64,000 nt of DNA from Bergeyella_A cardium (GTDB lineage Bacteria; Bacteroidota; Bacteroidia; Flavobacteriales; Weeksellaceae): assembly GCF_030012605.2 (NCBI RefSeq), contig NZ_CP114055.2. The stretch is one strand, 5' to 3'. Positions within the stretch are counted from its first letter, which is position 1; each line of letters begins with the position of its first letter. Position numbers and translations under genes: made by a program. Of this stretch, positions 18,189-26,511 are shown in pieces. The notes under the pieces were generated by a model. It made no database searches. It saw only the letters and a program-made list of their open reading frames with translations, and had not been told where the DNA came from.

Positions 18189-18220
18189 AAGCACGGAAGA
18201 TTTAATTCTCCGTGCTTTTT
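18189..18220 (+). terminator. GCACGG-type terminator after yidC
   Basis: AAGCACGGA (18189-18197) pairs with TCCGTGCTT (18209-18217), followed by T residues. The same arm sequence recurs in terminators at 22811 and 35567. Confidence 0.8.
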
Positions 18221-18339
18221 TAGTAATTGTACTCCATTTTGATGGAGCTGTAACAAGTAAAAATATGATATATGGTTATTAATTCTAAGGTATAAAGTAA
18301 GTATGGACTATTAAATAAAATCCATTAGCTAATAGCCAA

Positions 18340-19041
18340 CTACTGCCCACAATAATAAGTAAGCCATTCGTAGTCCCATAGGTGTTTTGTGCCGTGGTGC
18401 TTCCCTTTGTTATCGGTTTTTCTTGCGAGATTTACGATATACTTTTTAGGTGAGTTTGGAGTAATGGTTACCTCTCCTTTGGCATTGGTTTCAAGGGTCA
18501 TTGTATTATCTACACTGAAATCAAAGGCGATTTTCTCATTCTTAAAAGGTTTCTTTTTGAAGAAGGCTTTGTAAGTCTGAGTACCCACTTGCGAAGCGGT
18601 ATTAATCCCTATCTGGAAGTACTTTTTATCACCGATAACGATGTCTTTACCTTCATCTAAGGTACTTACGAAGGCTACGGTCTGGTAGCGGATTCTCATT
18701 CGCTTATACACCTTTTTTACCAAATGATTTACGCTAAGGGTATAGATGCCGTTTTCCTCTATTTTAAACTCGGTGGAGTAGTAGAACTCGGCTTGTTTCT
18801 TGGTTAGGACTTGCTTCTTACCCGAAGGAGAAGTCAGCACGATTTGAGCTTCATTCAAATCTGAGTACCAGTTTGCTGTAGCCACAGGTTTTTCGGTTTC
18901 ATTGGGCTCTGCAAAGAATAATCTCACTTCGTGAGTGCTTCCTACACTACCTTTCGGATTGGTCTCTAACCAGATTGCGTGGGCACTTACCACCCCAATA
19001 GCGAATACGGACAGGATAAAAGTAAAAATTGCTTTTTTCAT
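18340..19041 (-). CDS. DUF4198 domain-containing periplasmic protein
   Basis: The 233-residue product has a signal peptide (residues 1-20, ending VVSAHAIW). It resembles the DUF4198 family, known from nickel/cobalt and iron uptake loci and thought to act in the periplasm. HAIWLETNPKG just after the cleavage site is typical: His21 would become residue 1 of the mature protein and could bind metal. The rest is beta-rich (FKIEENGIYTLSVNHLVKK, FDFSVDNTMTLETNAKGEVTI). It starts 17 bases after a HmuY-like lipoprotein gene, so the pair forms an operon that may serve metal or haem acquisition. The stop codon touches a short TTAGCTAATAGC repeat. Confidence 0.7.
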   Translation of the reverse strand: MKKAIFTFILSVFAIGVVSAHAIWLETNPKGSVGSTHEVRLFFAEPNETEKPVATANWYSDLNEAQIVLTSPSGKKQVLTKKQAEFYYSTEFKIEENGIYTLSVNHLVKKVYKRMRIRYQTVAFVSTLDEGKDIVIGDKKYFQIGINTASQVGTQTYKAFFKKKPFKNEKIAFDFSVDNTMTLETNAKGEVTITPNSPKKYIVNLARKTDNKGKHHGTKHLWDYEWLTYYCGQ

Positions 19042-19058
19042 TTTATAATTATTTGAAT

Positions 19059-19658
19059 TTAAAACTTACCATCGGTACTCAGCTTGTACCTGAAACTTGG
19101 GTAACCCCCTTTTAATTTCTCATTAGTATAGTCGTAGAACTGAATTTTAGCATATCCTCCATTTGCTGTTTTGAGTACATATACCTCATTTCTCACTTTA
19201 TACTTGCCCCCGCTTATATAGTCTACATAGAGAGAGGCTTCCTGAGAGAATGAACCTTCTTTTTTGGTTTCTACATTATTTATAACATCCCAACCTTTTA
19301 AAATACCCATCTGATCTACTTTATAATCTCCACTTGGAGCGGTAGAAACTAGATTCCAATTGGTAGCTTTGGTATTAATAGCTCCGCCTTTACCTTTCTT
19401 ACCGGAAGTTCCGCTATTGGTTTTTATATACCACCTTTGGAGGGCTATATCCCAGCTGAGGTCATTTTCAGGATCGGCTACCTCTACGATTTCTCCTTTA
19501 CCAAACGAAAAATACACCCATTTATCATATGAAGTGGCATTAAGTTTCTGAATGTCCTTGGTTACGGACAATTCTTGGGGTTCATCTCTGTCGTCTTGCT
19601 TGCAAGAACCTAAAAACAGTGCTCCTAGCACCATTGGAATAAAAACTTTCTTTAACAT
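19059..19658 (-). CDS. HmuY-like surface lipoprotein lacking histidine
   Basis: The 199-residue protein has a lipoprotein signal with lipobox LFLGSC (Cys19) and resembles the 212-residue HmuY-type protein at 26512. Both share YFSF.KG, DP.NDL.WDIA.QR.Y.KTNSG, a glycine-rich loop, VYV(L/V)KTA.G.Y/F and the C-terminal (L/N)..GGYP.F.Y..S.DGKF. HmuY proteins capture haem at the cell surface in Porphyromonas and relatives. This copy contains no histidine at all, so if it binds haem it must use another ligand such as Met (for example M117 in VDQMG). It is cotranscribed with the DUF4198 gene. A 14-bp palindrome lies at its promoter. Confidence 0.8.
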   Translation of the reverse strand: MLKKVFIPMVLGALFLGSCKQDDRDEPQELSVTKDIQKLNATSYDKWVYFSFGKGEIVEVADPENDLSWDIALQRWYIKTNSGTSGKKGKGGAINTKATNWNLVSTAPSGDYKVDQMGILKGWDVINNVETKKEGSFSQEASLYVDYISGGKYKVRNEVYVLKTANGGYAKIQFYDYTNEKLKGGYPSFRYKLSTDGKF

Positions 19659-19674
19659 AATGATTATTTTTCTG

Positions 19675-19682
19675 CGAAAGTA
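19675..19682 (-). promoter_or_regulatory. -7-like element for the hmuY-like/DUF4198 operon
   Basis: On the minus strand this reads TACTTTCG, a one-base variant of TAnnTTTG, 16 bases before the ATG at 19658. The divergent metalloprotease gene has the same TACTTTCG at 19811. Confidence 0.45.
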
Positions 19683-19692
19683 TAAAAATTTA

Positions 19693-19706
19693 TTAGATTA
19701 ATCTAA
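19693..19706. promoter_or_regulatory. 14-bp perfect palindrome, candidate operator
   Basis: TTAGATTAATCTAA is a perfect inverted repeat in the divergent control region. It starts 10 bases upstream of the -7-like box of the HmuY-like gene, so a bound regulator would cover the -10 to -30 spacer. The regulator is unknown; an iron- or haem-responsive repressor is inference from the gene. Confidence 0.45.
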
Positions 19707-19810
19707 CTTTTAAAATACAGAGTATATTTTTAACACTTAATAACAGGAGCTTCTATATTTTCATCTCCTAATATTTATCATAAAAAGAGGATTATATCAA
19801 GATAATTATT

Positions 19811-19818
19811 TACTTTCG
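19811..19818 (+). promoter_or_regulatory. -7-like element for the reprolysin-type protease
   Basis: TACTTTCG lies 24 bases before the ATG at 19843 and mirrors the box on the other strand of this divergent region. Confidence 0.4.
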
Positions 19819-19842
19819 CGACTAAATTTAAATAACGCTTTT

Positions 19843-22770
19843 ATGAAAAAAGTAATAACATCCTTATTCATTATTGCTGCTTGGGTAGGTGCAAATGCAC
19901 AGTGGACGCCTACTACAGCCTCAGAAAAAACAAAAAAAAGCTCCACTGATGATGTAAAATATTACAAACTGGACATTAACCAGATAAGAAAGGAACTCAA
20001 TAATGCGCAACAGGCAGGGAAATCTTCCACACCTACGATTATTAATGTCCCAACGATAGATGGTAAGATTGAAAGGTTTGCTGTATACAGCCTCCCAGTG
20101 GTTGAAGAATCTTTTGCTAAGAGATATCAGCTTGGGTCCTATACAGGAGTGGGCATTGATGACCCTTCGGCGTATATTCGTTTCAGTGTAGCGCCTAATG
20201 ACTTCCAATCTATGCTTTATAGAAATGGGAAGTATCAGTTCATCGAGCCTACGGATAGAGCCCAGTCCGTATACAGAGTATTCTATAAAACCAAGAAAAC
20301 AGCTGATGGGAAAGCATTTGAATGCCTTACACACGACCATTACGATATTGACAAGCTAGAATCCAACCGCGATTTCTCTAAATCGGTAACCGATTTTAGC
20401 AGAACCTCTGACCGAAAATTCAGAAACTACAGACTTGCCGTTTCCGTAACAGGTGAATATACCCAGTACTTCGGAGGGGTGCCACAGGCAGCTACTGCGA
20501 TTAATGCAACAATAACCCGTGTAAATGGAGTATTTGAAAAGGATTTTGCGGTACACCTTACCGTACAGGATCTCCCTCAGATTATCTTTACTGACCCTAA
20601 AACCGATCCTTATGATGATGCAAGTATAGGAGCAAAAGGTACTTGGAATCTACAGCTCCAGCGAACCCTTACCAAAGAAGTAGGCAATGATAATTATGAT
20701 ATAGGTCACCTCTTTGGACGAAGCGGTGGTGGCGGTAATGCAGGTGGTATAGGTAATGCCTGCCGAAACCCAAAAGATAATAATGATAAATCATCCAAAG
20801 GCTCTGGCTATACATCTCCAAATGTAGGAGGTCCAGAGGGAGATGCTTTTGATATTGACTTCGTAGCACACGAACTGGGGCACCAGCTTGGGGCAAACCA
20901 TACTTTTGCTATCCGCTATGAAGGTACCCCTGTACAGGTAGAGCCTGGCTCTGGCTCTACGATTATGGGATATGCTGGTATTACTTCTGCGGATGTTCAA
21001 GATCATTCAGATGCTTATTTCAATGGGGCGAGTATTCAGCAGGTTCAGAATTATATTACCTCTCAAACCTGTGGTACTATTACCAATATTACCAATACCC
21101 CACCGGTAATAGATCCTCTCACGAATTATTCCATCCCGAAAGGAACTCCTTTTGTTCTAACAGCAAAGGCAACCGACGCAGAGGATAACGATAGACTTAC
21201 CTATACTTGGGAGCAGGCAGATACGATGTCTCAAACAGTAACGACCGTAGTCGGAGATTATAAATACGGTCCTAAGTTCCGCTCGCTTTCCCCTACTACC
21301 AATCCTACAAGGTATTTCCCTAAACTTTCAAGCGTATTGGAAGGCAAGCTCGTTAATGAACAAGAATGGGAGGCAGTATCCAACATTGCAAGAGAGCTTA
21401 ATTTCAATGTAACGGTAAGGGATAATAGCCCAAATGTACAAGAGCAACAGACGGCTACTGCTAAAATGAAAGTTACCGTAACCAATGACGGACCTTTCAG
21501 CATTATCAATAAAAAGGTATTTAATAATACGATTACAGACATTACTTGGGATACCGCTAAAACAGAAGCCGCTCCCTATAATGTAGCCAATGTAAAAGTA
21601 GATTATTCCATAGATGGAGGAAATACTTGGACGGTTCTCTCTGAATCTACTCCAAACGATGGTGGAGAAAAATATGATTTCAAAACCTTAGCAGATGATG
21701 CTGTGCTTTATGTAAGAATCTCTGCTATTGATAATATCTTCTATACCGTTAAAAAATTCAGCATTAGCAAAGCGGTAGAATGTGATGGCTCCCCAGTATT
21801 AGACCTCAATACTTCAAATATTACAATAAATGAAGCTACTGTAAGCTGGGAAGGTGTAGTAAATGCAGATAAATACAGCCTCAGATACAAGAAAACTTCT
21901 GATACGGATTGGACTACAGTAGAGGTGAATAGCACAAGCCACCATCTTACCAACCTTGAAGAAAATGTAGAGTATGAATTAGGCGTAGCATCCGTGTGCT
22001 CTGGTACAGTGGGCACTTATGCAGAAACTACATTCCAGACGAAAAAACTGGAATACTGCCCAAGCGAATCTAAAAACGCTACCGATGGACATATCATTAA
22101 TGTAACCGTAACCAACCACCAAGGCACTAAGGTATCAAACGATTCTCAAGGTAAGCCTTACTCTGACTTTACCGAAGAGCCAGAAGCCTACATTACATTA
22201 GAAAAAGGTAGCGAAAACAACAGAATAGATGTTACCAAAGGCTGGAGAGCTAACAAATACAATGAAGGGGTAAGCGCTTGGATAGACTTCAACAGAGACG
22301 GTATATTTGATGACAGCGAGAAGATTCTCTCCTCATCACCAAGCAAAACTAATCCTGCATACAGAACCTTCGATGTGCCTAATGACGCTTATACGGGTAA
22401 CTACCCTGTAAGACTCCGCGTAATCTTGAAATATGGTGAAACACCTAAGAGTGGTTGCGAGACAGGGTTCAACTATGGTGAAGTGGAAGATTATTCCGTA
22501 TTCATTAAAGAGAATCTTGCAGTAAATGATGTACAGGCTAAGGCTCATCAGATCGTACTGTATCCTAACCCTGCTACCGATGTCCTCAACCTCTCTAAGG
22601 CATCAGCAAATGCTACCTATGAGATTTATAGCACTGCTGGTAATCTCGTGCAAAAAGGCAAAGTAGTAGATGCGAAAATCTCTATCACAAGCCTTCCTCA
22701 GGGAGTTTATATCATCAGTGTTAATGACAACGGTAGTTCCCAAAAACTTAAGTTTATTAAGAAGCCGTAG
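19843..22770 (+). CDS. T9SS-exported reprolysin-type zinc metalloprotease
   Basis: This 975-residue secreted protease has a signal peptide (residues 1-19, ending GANAQ) and a propeptide up to about 190. The metallopeptidase domain contains the zinc motif HELGHQLGANH at residues 343-353 (H343, E344, H347, H353), followed by the Met-turn segment STIMGYAG. An Ig/cadherin-like region at about 425-550 and a fibronectin type III-like module at about 650-745 follow. A GEVEDY module (FNYGEVEDYSVFI near 883) precedes a T9SS type A sorting domain that starts VLYPNPATDVLNLSK and ends in KLKFIKKP. The enzyme should pass through T9SS and be released or attached to the surface. Substrates are unknown. A strong terminator follows at 22811. 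Confidence 0.93.
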   Translation: MKKVITSLFIIAAWVGANAQWTPTTASEKTKKSSTDDVKYYKLDINQIRKELNNAQQAGKSSTPTIINVPTIDGKIERFAVYSLPVVEESFAKRYQLGSYTGVGIDDPSAYIRFSVAPNDFQSMLYRNGKYQFIEPTDRAQSVYRVFYKTKKTADGKAFECLTHDHYDIDKLESNRDFSKSVTDFSRTSDRKFRNYRLAVSVTGEYTQYFGGVPQAATAINATITRVNGVFEKDFAVHLTVQDLPQIIFTDPKTDPYDDASIGAKGTWNLQLQRTLTKEVGNDNYDIGHLFGRSGGGGNAGGIGNACRNPKDNNDKSSKGSGYTSPNVGGPEGDAFDIDFVAHELGHQLGANHTFAIRYEGTPVQVEPGSGSTIMGYAGITSADVQDHSDAYFNGASIQQVQNYITSQTCGTITNITNTPPVIDPLTNYSIPKGTPFVLTAKATDAEDNDRLTYTWEQADTMSQTVTTVVGDYKYGPKFRSLSPTTNPTRYFPKLSSVLEGKLVNEQEWEAVSNIARELNFNVTVRDNSPNVQEQQTATAKMKVTVTNDGPFSIINKKVFNNTITDITWDTAKTEAAPYNVANVKVDYSIDGGNTWTVLSESTPNDGGEKYDFKTLADDAVLYVRISAIDNIFYTVKKFSISKAVECDGSPVLDLNTSNITINEATVSWEGVVNADKYSLRYKKTSDTDWTTVEVNSTSHHLTNLEENVEYELGVASVCSGTVGTYAETTFQTKKLEYCPSESKNATDGHIINVTVTNHQGTKVSNDSQGKPYSDFTEEPEAYITLEKGSENNRIDVTKGWRANKYNEGVSAWIDFNRDGIFDDSEKILSSSPSKTNPAYRTFDVPNDAYTGNYPVRLRVILKYGETPKSGCETGFNYGEVEDYSVFIKENLAVNDVQAKAHQIVLYPNPATDVLNLSKASANATYEIYSTAGNLVQKGKVVDAKISITSLPQGVYIISVNDNGSSQKLKFIKKP

Positions 22771-22810
22771 CACCGCAGCCGGTGAGGCTCTTATTTTATA
22801 ATTATAAACA

Positions 22811-22842
22811 AAAAGCACGGAGATTCAGTCTCCGTGCTTTTT
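22811..22842 (+). terminator. GCACGG-type terminator after the metalloprotease
   Basis: AAAAGCACGGAGA (22811-22823) pairs perfectly over 13 bases with TCTCCGTGCTTTT (22829-22841) around a TTCAG loop. Confidence 0.88.
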
Positions 22843-22849
22843 GCTTAGC

Positions 22850-23150
22850 AACTAGCTTCTGGCTATTAGCTAATAGCTATTAGCCAAAAGCTAGCATATT
22901 ACATTATTGTTAATAAAACCCTATTAAAATTATCAAGTTTGCACTATTTTTGAGGTTTCACCTGGTTCGGAAGTGGGTGTTGGGTGGTCCCGAAGTGCCT
23001 GCAACCACCTCAGAACGGGGTAAAGGGTGGTCCCGAAGTGGCTGCAACTGGCTTTTGGCTTATAAGTAATTGCCTCCCGTGCTAACGGGTGCTCCCCACT
23101 CCCACTGAGTGGGGTGCTCTTAGTAAGAATCGTATCACCTGCAAGGTGTA
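22850..23150. repeat. cluster of short GC-rich repeats and hairpins (non-coding)
   Basis: No gene is seen here. The block starts with a TTAGCTAATAGC-type palindromic stretch (about 22858-22893). Two near-identical 24-mers, GGGTGGTCCCGAAGTG plus (C/G)CTGCAAC, follow at 22982-23005 and 23025-23048. Then come a CCCGTGCTAACGGG hairpin near 23075, a CCCCACT...AGTGGGG hairpin near 23094-23115, and CACCTGCAAGGTG near 23137. Related pieces occur at 55.6 and 63.6 kb. A TATTTTTG promoter-like box at 22945-22952 points into the block, so part of it could be transcribed. Confidence 0.65.
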
Positions 23151-23174
23151 AAGGGTTAAATTTACTATAATTTT

Positions 23175-23205
23175 TTGTGGAGAATGGGGTATTCAGCTAC
23201 ATTTG
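23175..23205 (+). promoter_or_regulatory. promoter of the S8 protease gene
   Basis: TTG at 23175-23177 and TACATTTG at 23198-23205 are separated by 20 bases, a good match to the Bacteroidota TTG / TAnnTTTG promoter. The start codon is 29 bases downstream. Confidence 0.65.
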
Positions 23206-23234
23206 TAGCCTATTTAATTTAAAATATTTTCAAA

Positions 23235-24899
23235 ATGAAAAGAATTTTTATAGCATCTGCATTATTGGCAGGCTTAAACTTGGCTTTTGCACAGCAAAGT
23301 GCAGATAAAAATCAGGGTAATGACCTGATGACTTGGTATCATAAAGACATTAAAACCGCGAATGTCTATGGTGTGAATACACAAGGGGCGTACAGCTTCT
23401 TAGAGTCCAAAGGGCTGAAGCCTACGCCTATTGTCGTGGGTGTGCTAGACAGCGGTGTGGAGGTAGACCACCCAGGGCTCATCAAAAATATGTGGATAAA
23501 CACAAAGGAAATCCCTAATAATGGAATTGATGACGATAAAAACGGCTATGTAGATGATATACACGGCTGGAACTTTATGGGAAGTAGCAAAGGAGATGTA
23601 GATGTGGATAATATGGAGGTAACCCGAGTGGTAAGGCAGTATAAACCTCTATTTGAAAGCGAAAACTCAGCAAAAAACAAGGCGAACCAAGCCAAAATGC
23701 CCGAAGAGTTTGAAATGTATATGAAATCCAAAAAAATCTACGACGAAAAAAGCGTAGAAAGCAGGAGATATACCGCATTCTTCACCAAGCTGAAAGAGAC
23801 CATCCCTACGATGATTAAGCTATTAAAAGGTAAAAACCTCTCTCAGGAAGTGCTTTCAAAAATTACTCCTACTCAGCCAGACGAAGCCATTGCATTGGAT
23901 TTTCTTTCAAGGCTGGGACAAGACCCAGAGCTGAAGGGCGCTACTCCAGATAAGGTAAAAGACTATATGGATAATATGGTGAAAGAAGCGCTTGACCACT
24001 ATGAGCCTTCCTCAAAACAGTATGACCTTGACTTTGATACCAGAGCAGAGCTCGTAGGCGATGATTATAACAACTACAACCAAAAACACTACGGAAATAA
24101 CCACTACGAAGGTCCAGATGCCTTACACGGAACCCATGTGGCGGGGATTATTGCAGGCTACCCTCAGGGAGGCGAAGTGCAGTACGGAGTTGCTTCCAAA
24201 GTAGCGAAGATTATGACCGTAAGAGCCGTTCCAGACGGAGACGAGAGAGATAAAGATGTAGCTAATGCCATTAGATATGCCGTAGATAACGGAGCGAAAA
24301 TCCTCAATATGTCTTTCGGAAAGCCCGTTTCCCCTGGTAAAAAACAAGTATGGGAAGCCCTTAAATATGCCGAAAGCAAAGGCGTACTCCTCGTAAAAGC
24401 CGCAGGAAACGAAAACGAAGACATAGAAGTATATGAATACTTCCCTACGAACTTCAAGAAAACATCTGATACCAAACCTTTCGTATCTAATATGATTGTA
24501 GTGGGAGCGAGCACCAATAGAAATGATGACTTAAAAGCGAGCTTCTCTAACTATAACAAGAAAATGGTGAATGTATTCGCACCAGGTGAGCAGATTTATT
24601 CTACCGTACCCGACGGCAAATACCAATACCTGCAAGGGACTTCTATGGCATCACCTGTAGTGGCAGGAGCAGCGGCATTGCTTTGGTCTTATATGCCAAG
24701 CCTCAGCCCACAGCAGATTATAGAATCTCTGGTGAAGACGAGTAATAAATCCAAGTCCGAAACAGGGCTTGCTGCACCCAACAATACTTTTGAAAACATC
24801 TCCGAAGCAGGAGGCGTAATAGATGTAGCAAAAGCGGCTGAATATGCCTACACCCATTTCTATAAAGACAGCAAAAAGGGAAGGTCTAAAAGAAAATAA
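23235..24899 (+). CDS. secreted S8 (subtilisin-like) serine protease with a long insert
   Basis: The 554-residue protein has a signal peptide (1-19, LLAGLNLAFAQ) and a subtilisin catalytic triad: Asp72 in VLDSGVEVDH, His298 in LHGTHVAG and Ser470 in GTSMASP. The usual Asp-His spacing in subtilisins is a few tens of residues. Here about 225 residues separate them, with a charged, largely helical insert at about 125-270 (EEFEMYMKSKKIYDEK, PDKVKDYMDNMVKEAL). No T9SS sorting domain is present and the C-terminus is very basic (KDSKKGRSKRK), so it is probably periplasmic or released in another way. A role in protein turnover or envelope quality control is a guess. It is transcribed alone and ends at a bidirectional terminator. 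Confidence 0.92.
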   Translation: MKRIFIASALLAGLNLAFAQQSADKNQGNDLMTWYHKDIKTANVYGVNTQGAYSFLESKGLKPTPIVVGVLDSGVEVDHPGLIKNMWINTKEIPNNGIDDDKNGYVDDIHGWNFMGSSKGDVDVDNMEVTRVVRQYKPLFESENSAKNKANQAKMPEEFEMYMKSKKIYDEKSVESRRYTAFFTKLKETIPTMIKLLKGKNLSQEVLSKITPTQPDEAIALDFLSRLGQDPELKGATPDKVKDYMDNMVKEALDHYEPSSKQYDLDFDTRAELVGDDYNNYNQKHYGNNHYEGPDALHGTHVAGIIAGYPQGGEVQYGVASKVAKIMTVRAVPDGDERDKDVANAIRYAVDNGAKILNMSFGKPVSPGKKQVWEALKYAESKGVLLVKAAGNENEDIEVYEYFPTNFKKTSDTKPFVSNMIVVGASTNRNDDLKASFSNYNKKMVNVFAPGEQIYSTVPDGKYQYLQGTSMASPVVAGAAALLWSYMPSLSPQQIIESLVKTSNKSKSETGLAAPNNTFENISEAGGVIDVAKAAEYAYTHFYKDSKKGRSKRK

Positions 24900-24922
24900 A
24901 AATCTAAACCCTCCCAATAAAC

Positions 24923-24954
24923 AAGAAAGCGACTGATATATCAGTCGCTTTCTT
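24923..24954. terminator. bidirectional terminator between S8 protease and sucC
   Basis: AAGAAAGCGACTGATA is followed directly by its exact complement, a perfect 32-base palindrome in AT-rich flanks. It can end both the plus-strand protease transcript and the minus-strand sucC transcript. Confidence 0.85.
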
Positions 24955-24971
24955 CATTTTAAAATTTCAAG

Positions 24972-26162
24972 TTATGATAAAACTTCTTTTACTTTATTTG
25001 CTGCTTCTTCAAGTGTAATAGCAGAGTGTACATTTAATCCAGATTCATCAATAATCTTCTTCGCTTCTTCTGCATTTGTACCTTGAAGTCTTACGATAAT
25101 CGGCACAGGGATATTTCCCATTGCTTTATAAGCATCTACCACCCCTTGTGCTACTCTATCGCATCTCACAATACCTCCAAAGATATTGATTAAAATCGCT
25201 TTTACATTAGGGTCTCTAAGGATAATTCCAAAAGCGGTCTGTACCCTTTGAGCATCGGCGGTACCACCTACATCAAGGAAGTTTGCAGGGTTACCTCCTG
25301 AGAGCTTAATAATATCCATAGTTGCCATTGCAAGACCGGCACCATTTACCATACAAGCTACATTACCATCGAGCTTCACAAAGTTAAGCCCTGCCTCGCC
25401 AGCTTCTACATCCATTGGGTCTTCTTCTCTCTTGTCTCTAAGCTCTGCAAGGTCTTTATGACGGTAAAGGGAGTTATCATCTAATGTAACTTTTGCATCT
25501 ACTGCAATAATTCTATCGTCTGATGTTTTTAAAACAGGGTTAATCTCAAATAGAGAAGCATCAATACCGATATACGCATTGTAAAGAGCAGAGATAAATT
25601 TCACGAACTCTTTGAAAGCATTGCCAGAAAGCCCAAGGTTAAAAGCGATTTTTCTCGCTTGGAAGCCTTGCAAACCAAGCTGAGGGTCTACTACCTCCTT
25701 ATGAATAAGGTGAGGGGTAACCTCTGCTACATGCTCAATATCCATACCTCCTTCTGTGGAATATACAATGGTATTTTTACCTAATGCTCTATCTAAAAGT
25801 ACGGAAACATAGAATTCTTTTGGTTCAGAATCACCTGGATAATACACATCTTCTGCGACCAAAACAGCGTTAACTAATTTACCTTCTGCGGAAGTTTGAG
25901 GGGTAACCAAACGCATACCTATAATATTCTGTGCGTTTTCTTTTAGTTTATCCATATTAGGTGAGAATTTTACTCCCCCTCCTTTTCCTCTACCTCCAGC
26001 GTGAACCTGTGCTTTTACAACCCAGCCTTGAGTTCCTGTTTCTGCGGTTAATTTTTCAGCGGCAGATACTGCTTCATCTACATTATTTGCCAAAATGCCT
26101 CGTTGCACTGCAACGCCATACTTTGATAAAATCTCTTTAGATTGATACTCGTGAAGATTCAT
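24972..26162 (-). CDS. sucC: succinyl-CoA synthetase beta subunit
   Basis: SucC forms the TCA-cycle enzyme that links succinyl-CoA and ADP/GDP to succinate and ATP/GTP, together with SucD. The 396-residue protein starts MNLHEYQSKEILSKYGV, the classic N-terminus, has the ATP-grasp segment VVKAQVHAGGRGKGGGVKF, and the C-terminal ligase domain with GLAMATMDIIKLSGG, PANFLDVGGTA and NIFGGIVRCD. sucD is not next to it, as is common in Flavobacteria. A near-perfect promoter lies upstream on the minus strand, and the gene ends at a palindrome shared with the protease. Confidence 0.97.
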   Translation of the reverse strand: MNLHEYQSKEILSKYGVAVQRGILANNVDEAVSAAEKLTAETGTQGWVVKAQVHAGGRGKGGGVKFSPNMDKLKENAQNIIGMRLVTPQTSAEGKLVNAVLVAEDVYYPGDSEPKEFYVSVLLDRALGKNTIVYSTEGGMDIEHVAEVTPHLIHKEVVDPQLGLQGFQARKIAFNLGLSGNAFKEFVKFISALYNAYIGIDASLFEINPVLKTSDDRIIAVDAKVTLDDNSLYRHKDLAELRDKREEDPMDVEAGEAGLNFVKLDGNVACMVNGAGLAMATMDIIKLSGGNPANFLDVGGTADAQRVQTAFGIILRDPNVKAILINIFGGIVRCDRVAQGVVDAYKAMGNIPVPIIVRLQGTNAEEAKKIIDESGLNVHSAITLEEAANKVKEVLS

Positions 26163-26198
26163 AATATACTATATTTATTTTCTTTTTGAAAGTGCTCA

Positions 26199-26228
26199 CA
26201 AATTTAAAAAAAAGTGATAAATGGGCAA
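26199..26228 (-). promoter_or_regulatory. consensus promoter of sucC
   Basis: Read on the minus strand, TTG (26226-26228) is followed after exactly 19 bases by TAAATTTG (26199-26206). This is the textbook Bacteroidota TTG-N19-TAnnTTTG arrangement, 36 bases from the sucC start. Confidence 0.8.
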
Positions 26229-26409
26229 CAATAGATTTAAAATAAATTTTCTTTTTACAGAAAGCTGCTCTACAAGCCATCTTTTATAAACATTAATGAA
26301 AAAAGTTAAATCAAACGAATTACTGTTTAAATATCTAAACACACAGATAAAATATTATTAATATCAATAGAAATACTCTATCAGGCGTTATAATTCTATA
26401 AATAAATCT

Positions 26410-26495
26410 TACCTTTGCCTGCGCTTTAAAATTAAAAAATATGATTTTTATCATATAAATAAATATTTATTCATTACAAATAAAGCATATTTTTG
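26410..26495 (+). promoter_or_regulatory. control region of the hmuYRS operon
   Basis: Two -7 boxes fit TAnnTTTG: TACCTTTG at 26410-26417 and TATTTTTG at 26488-26495, the latter 16 bases before the ATG. Between them lie ATGA-N6-TCAT (26441-26454) and the perfect 14-bp palindrome AATAAATATTTATT (26458-26471), possible sites for an iron- or haem-responsive regulator. The rest of the 350-base gap to sucC is AT-rich without a gene. Confidence 0.4.
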
Positions 26496-26511
26496 CCTCA
26501 AAATTTTTACA

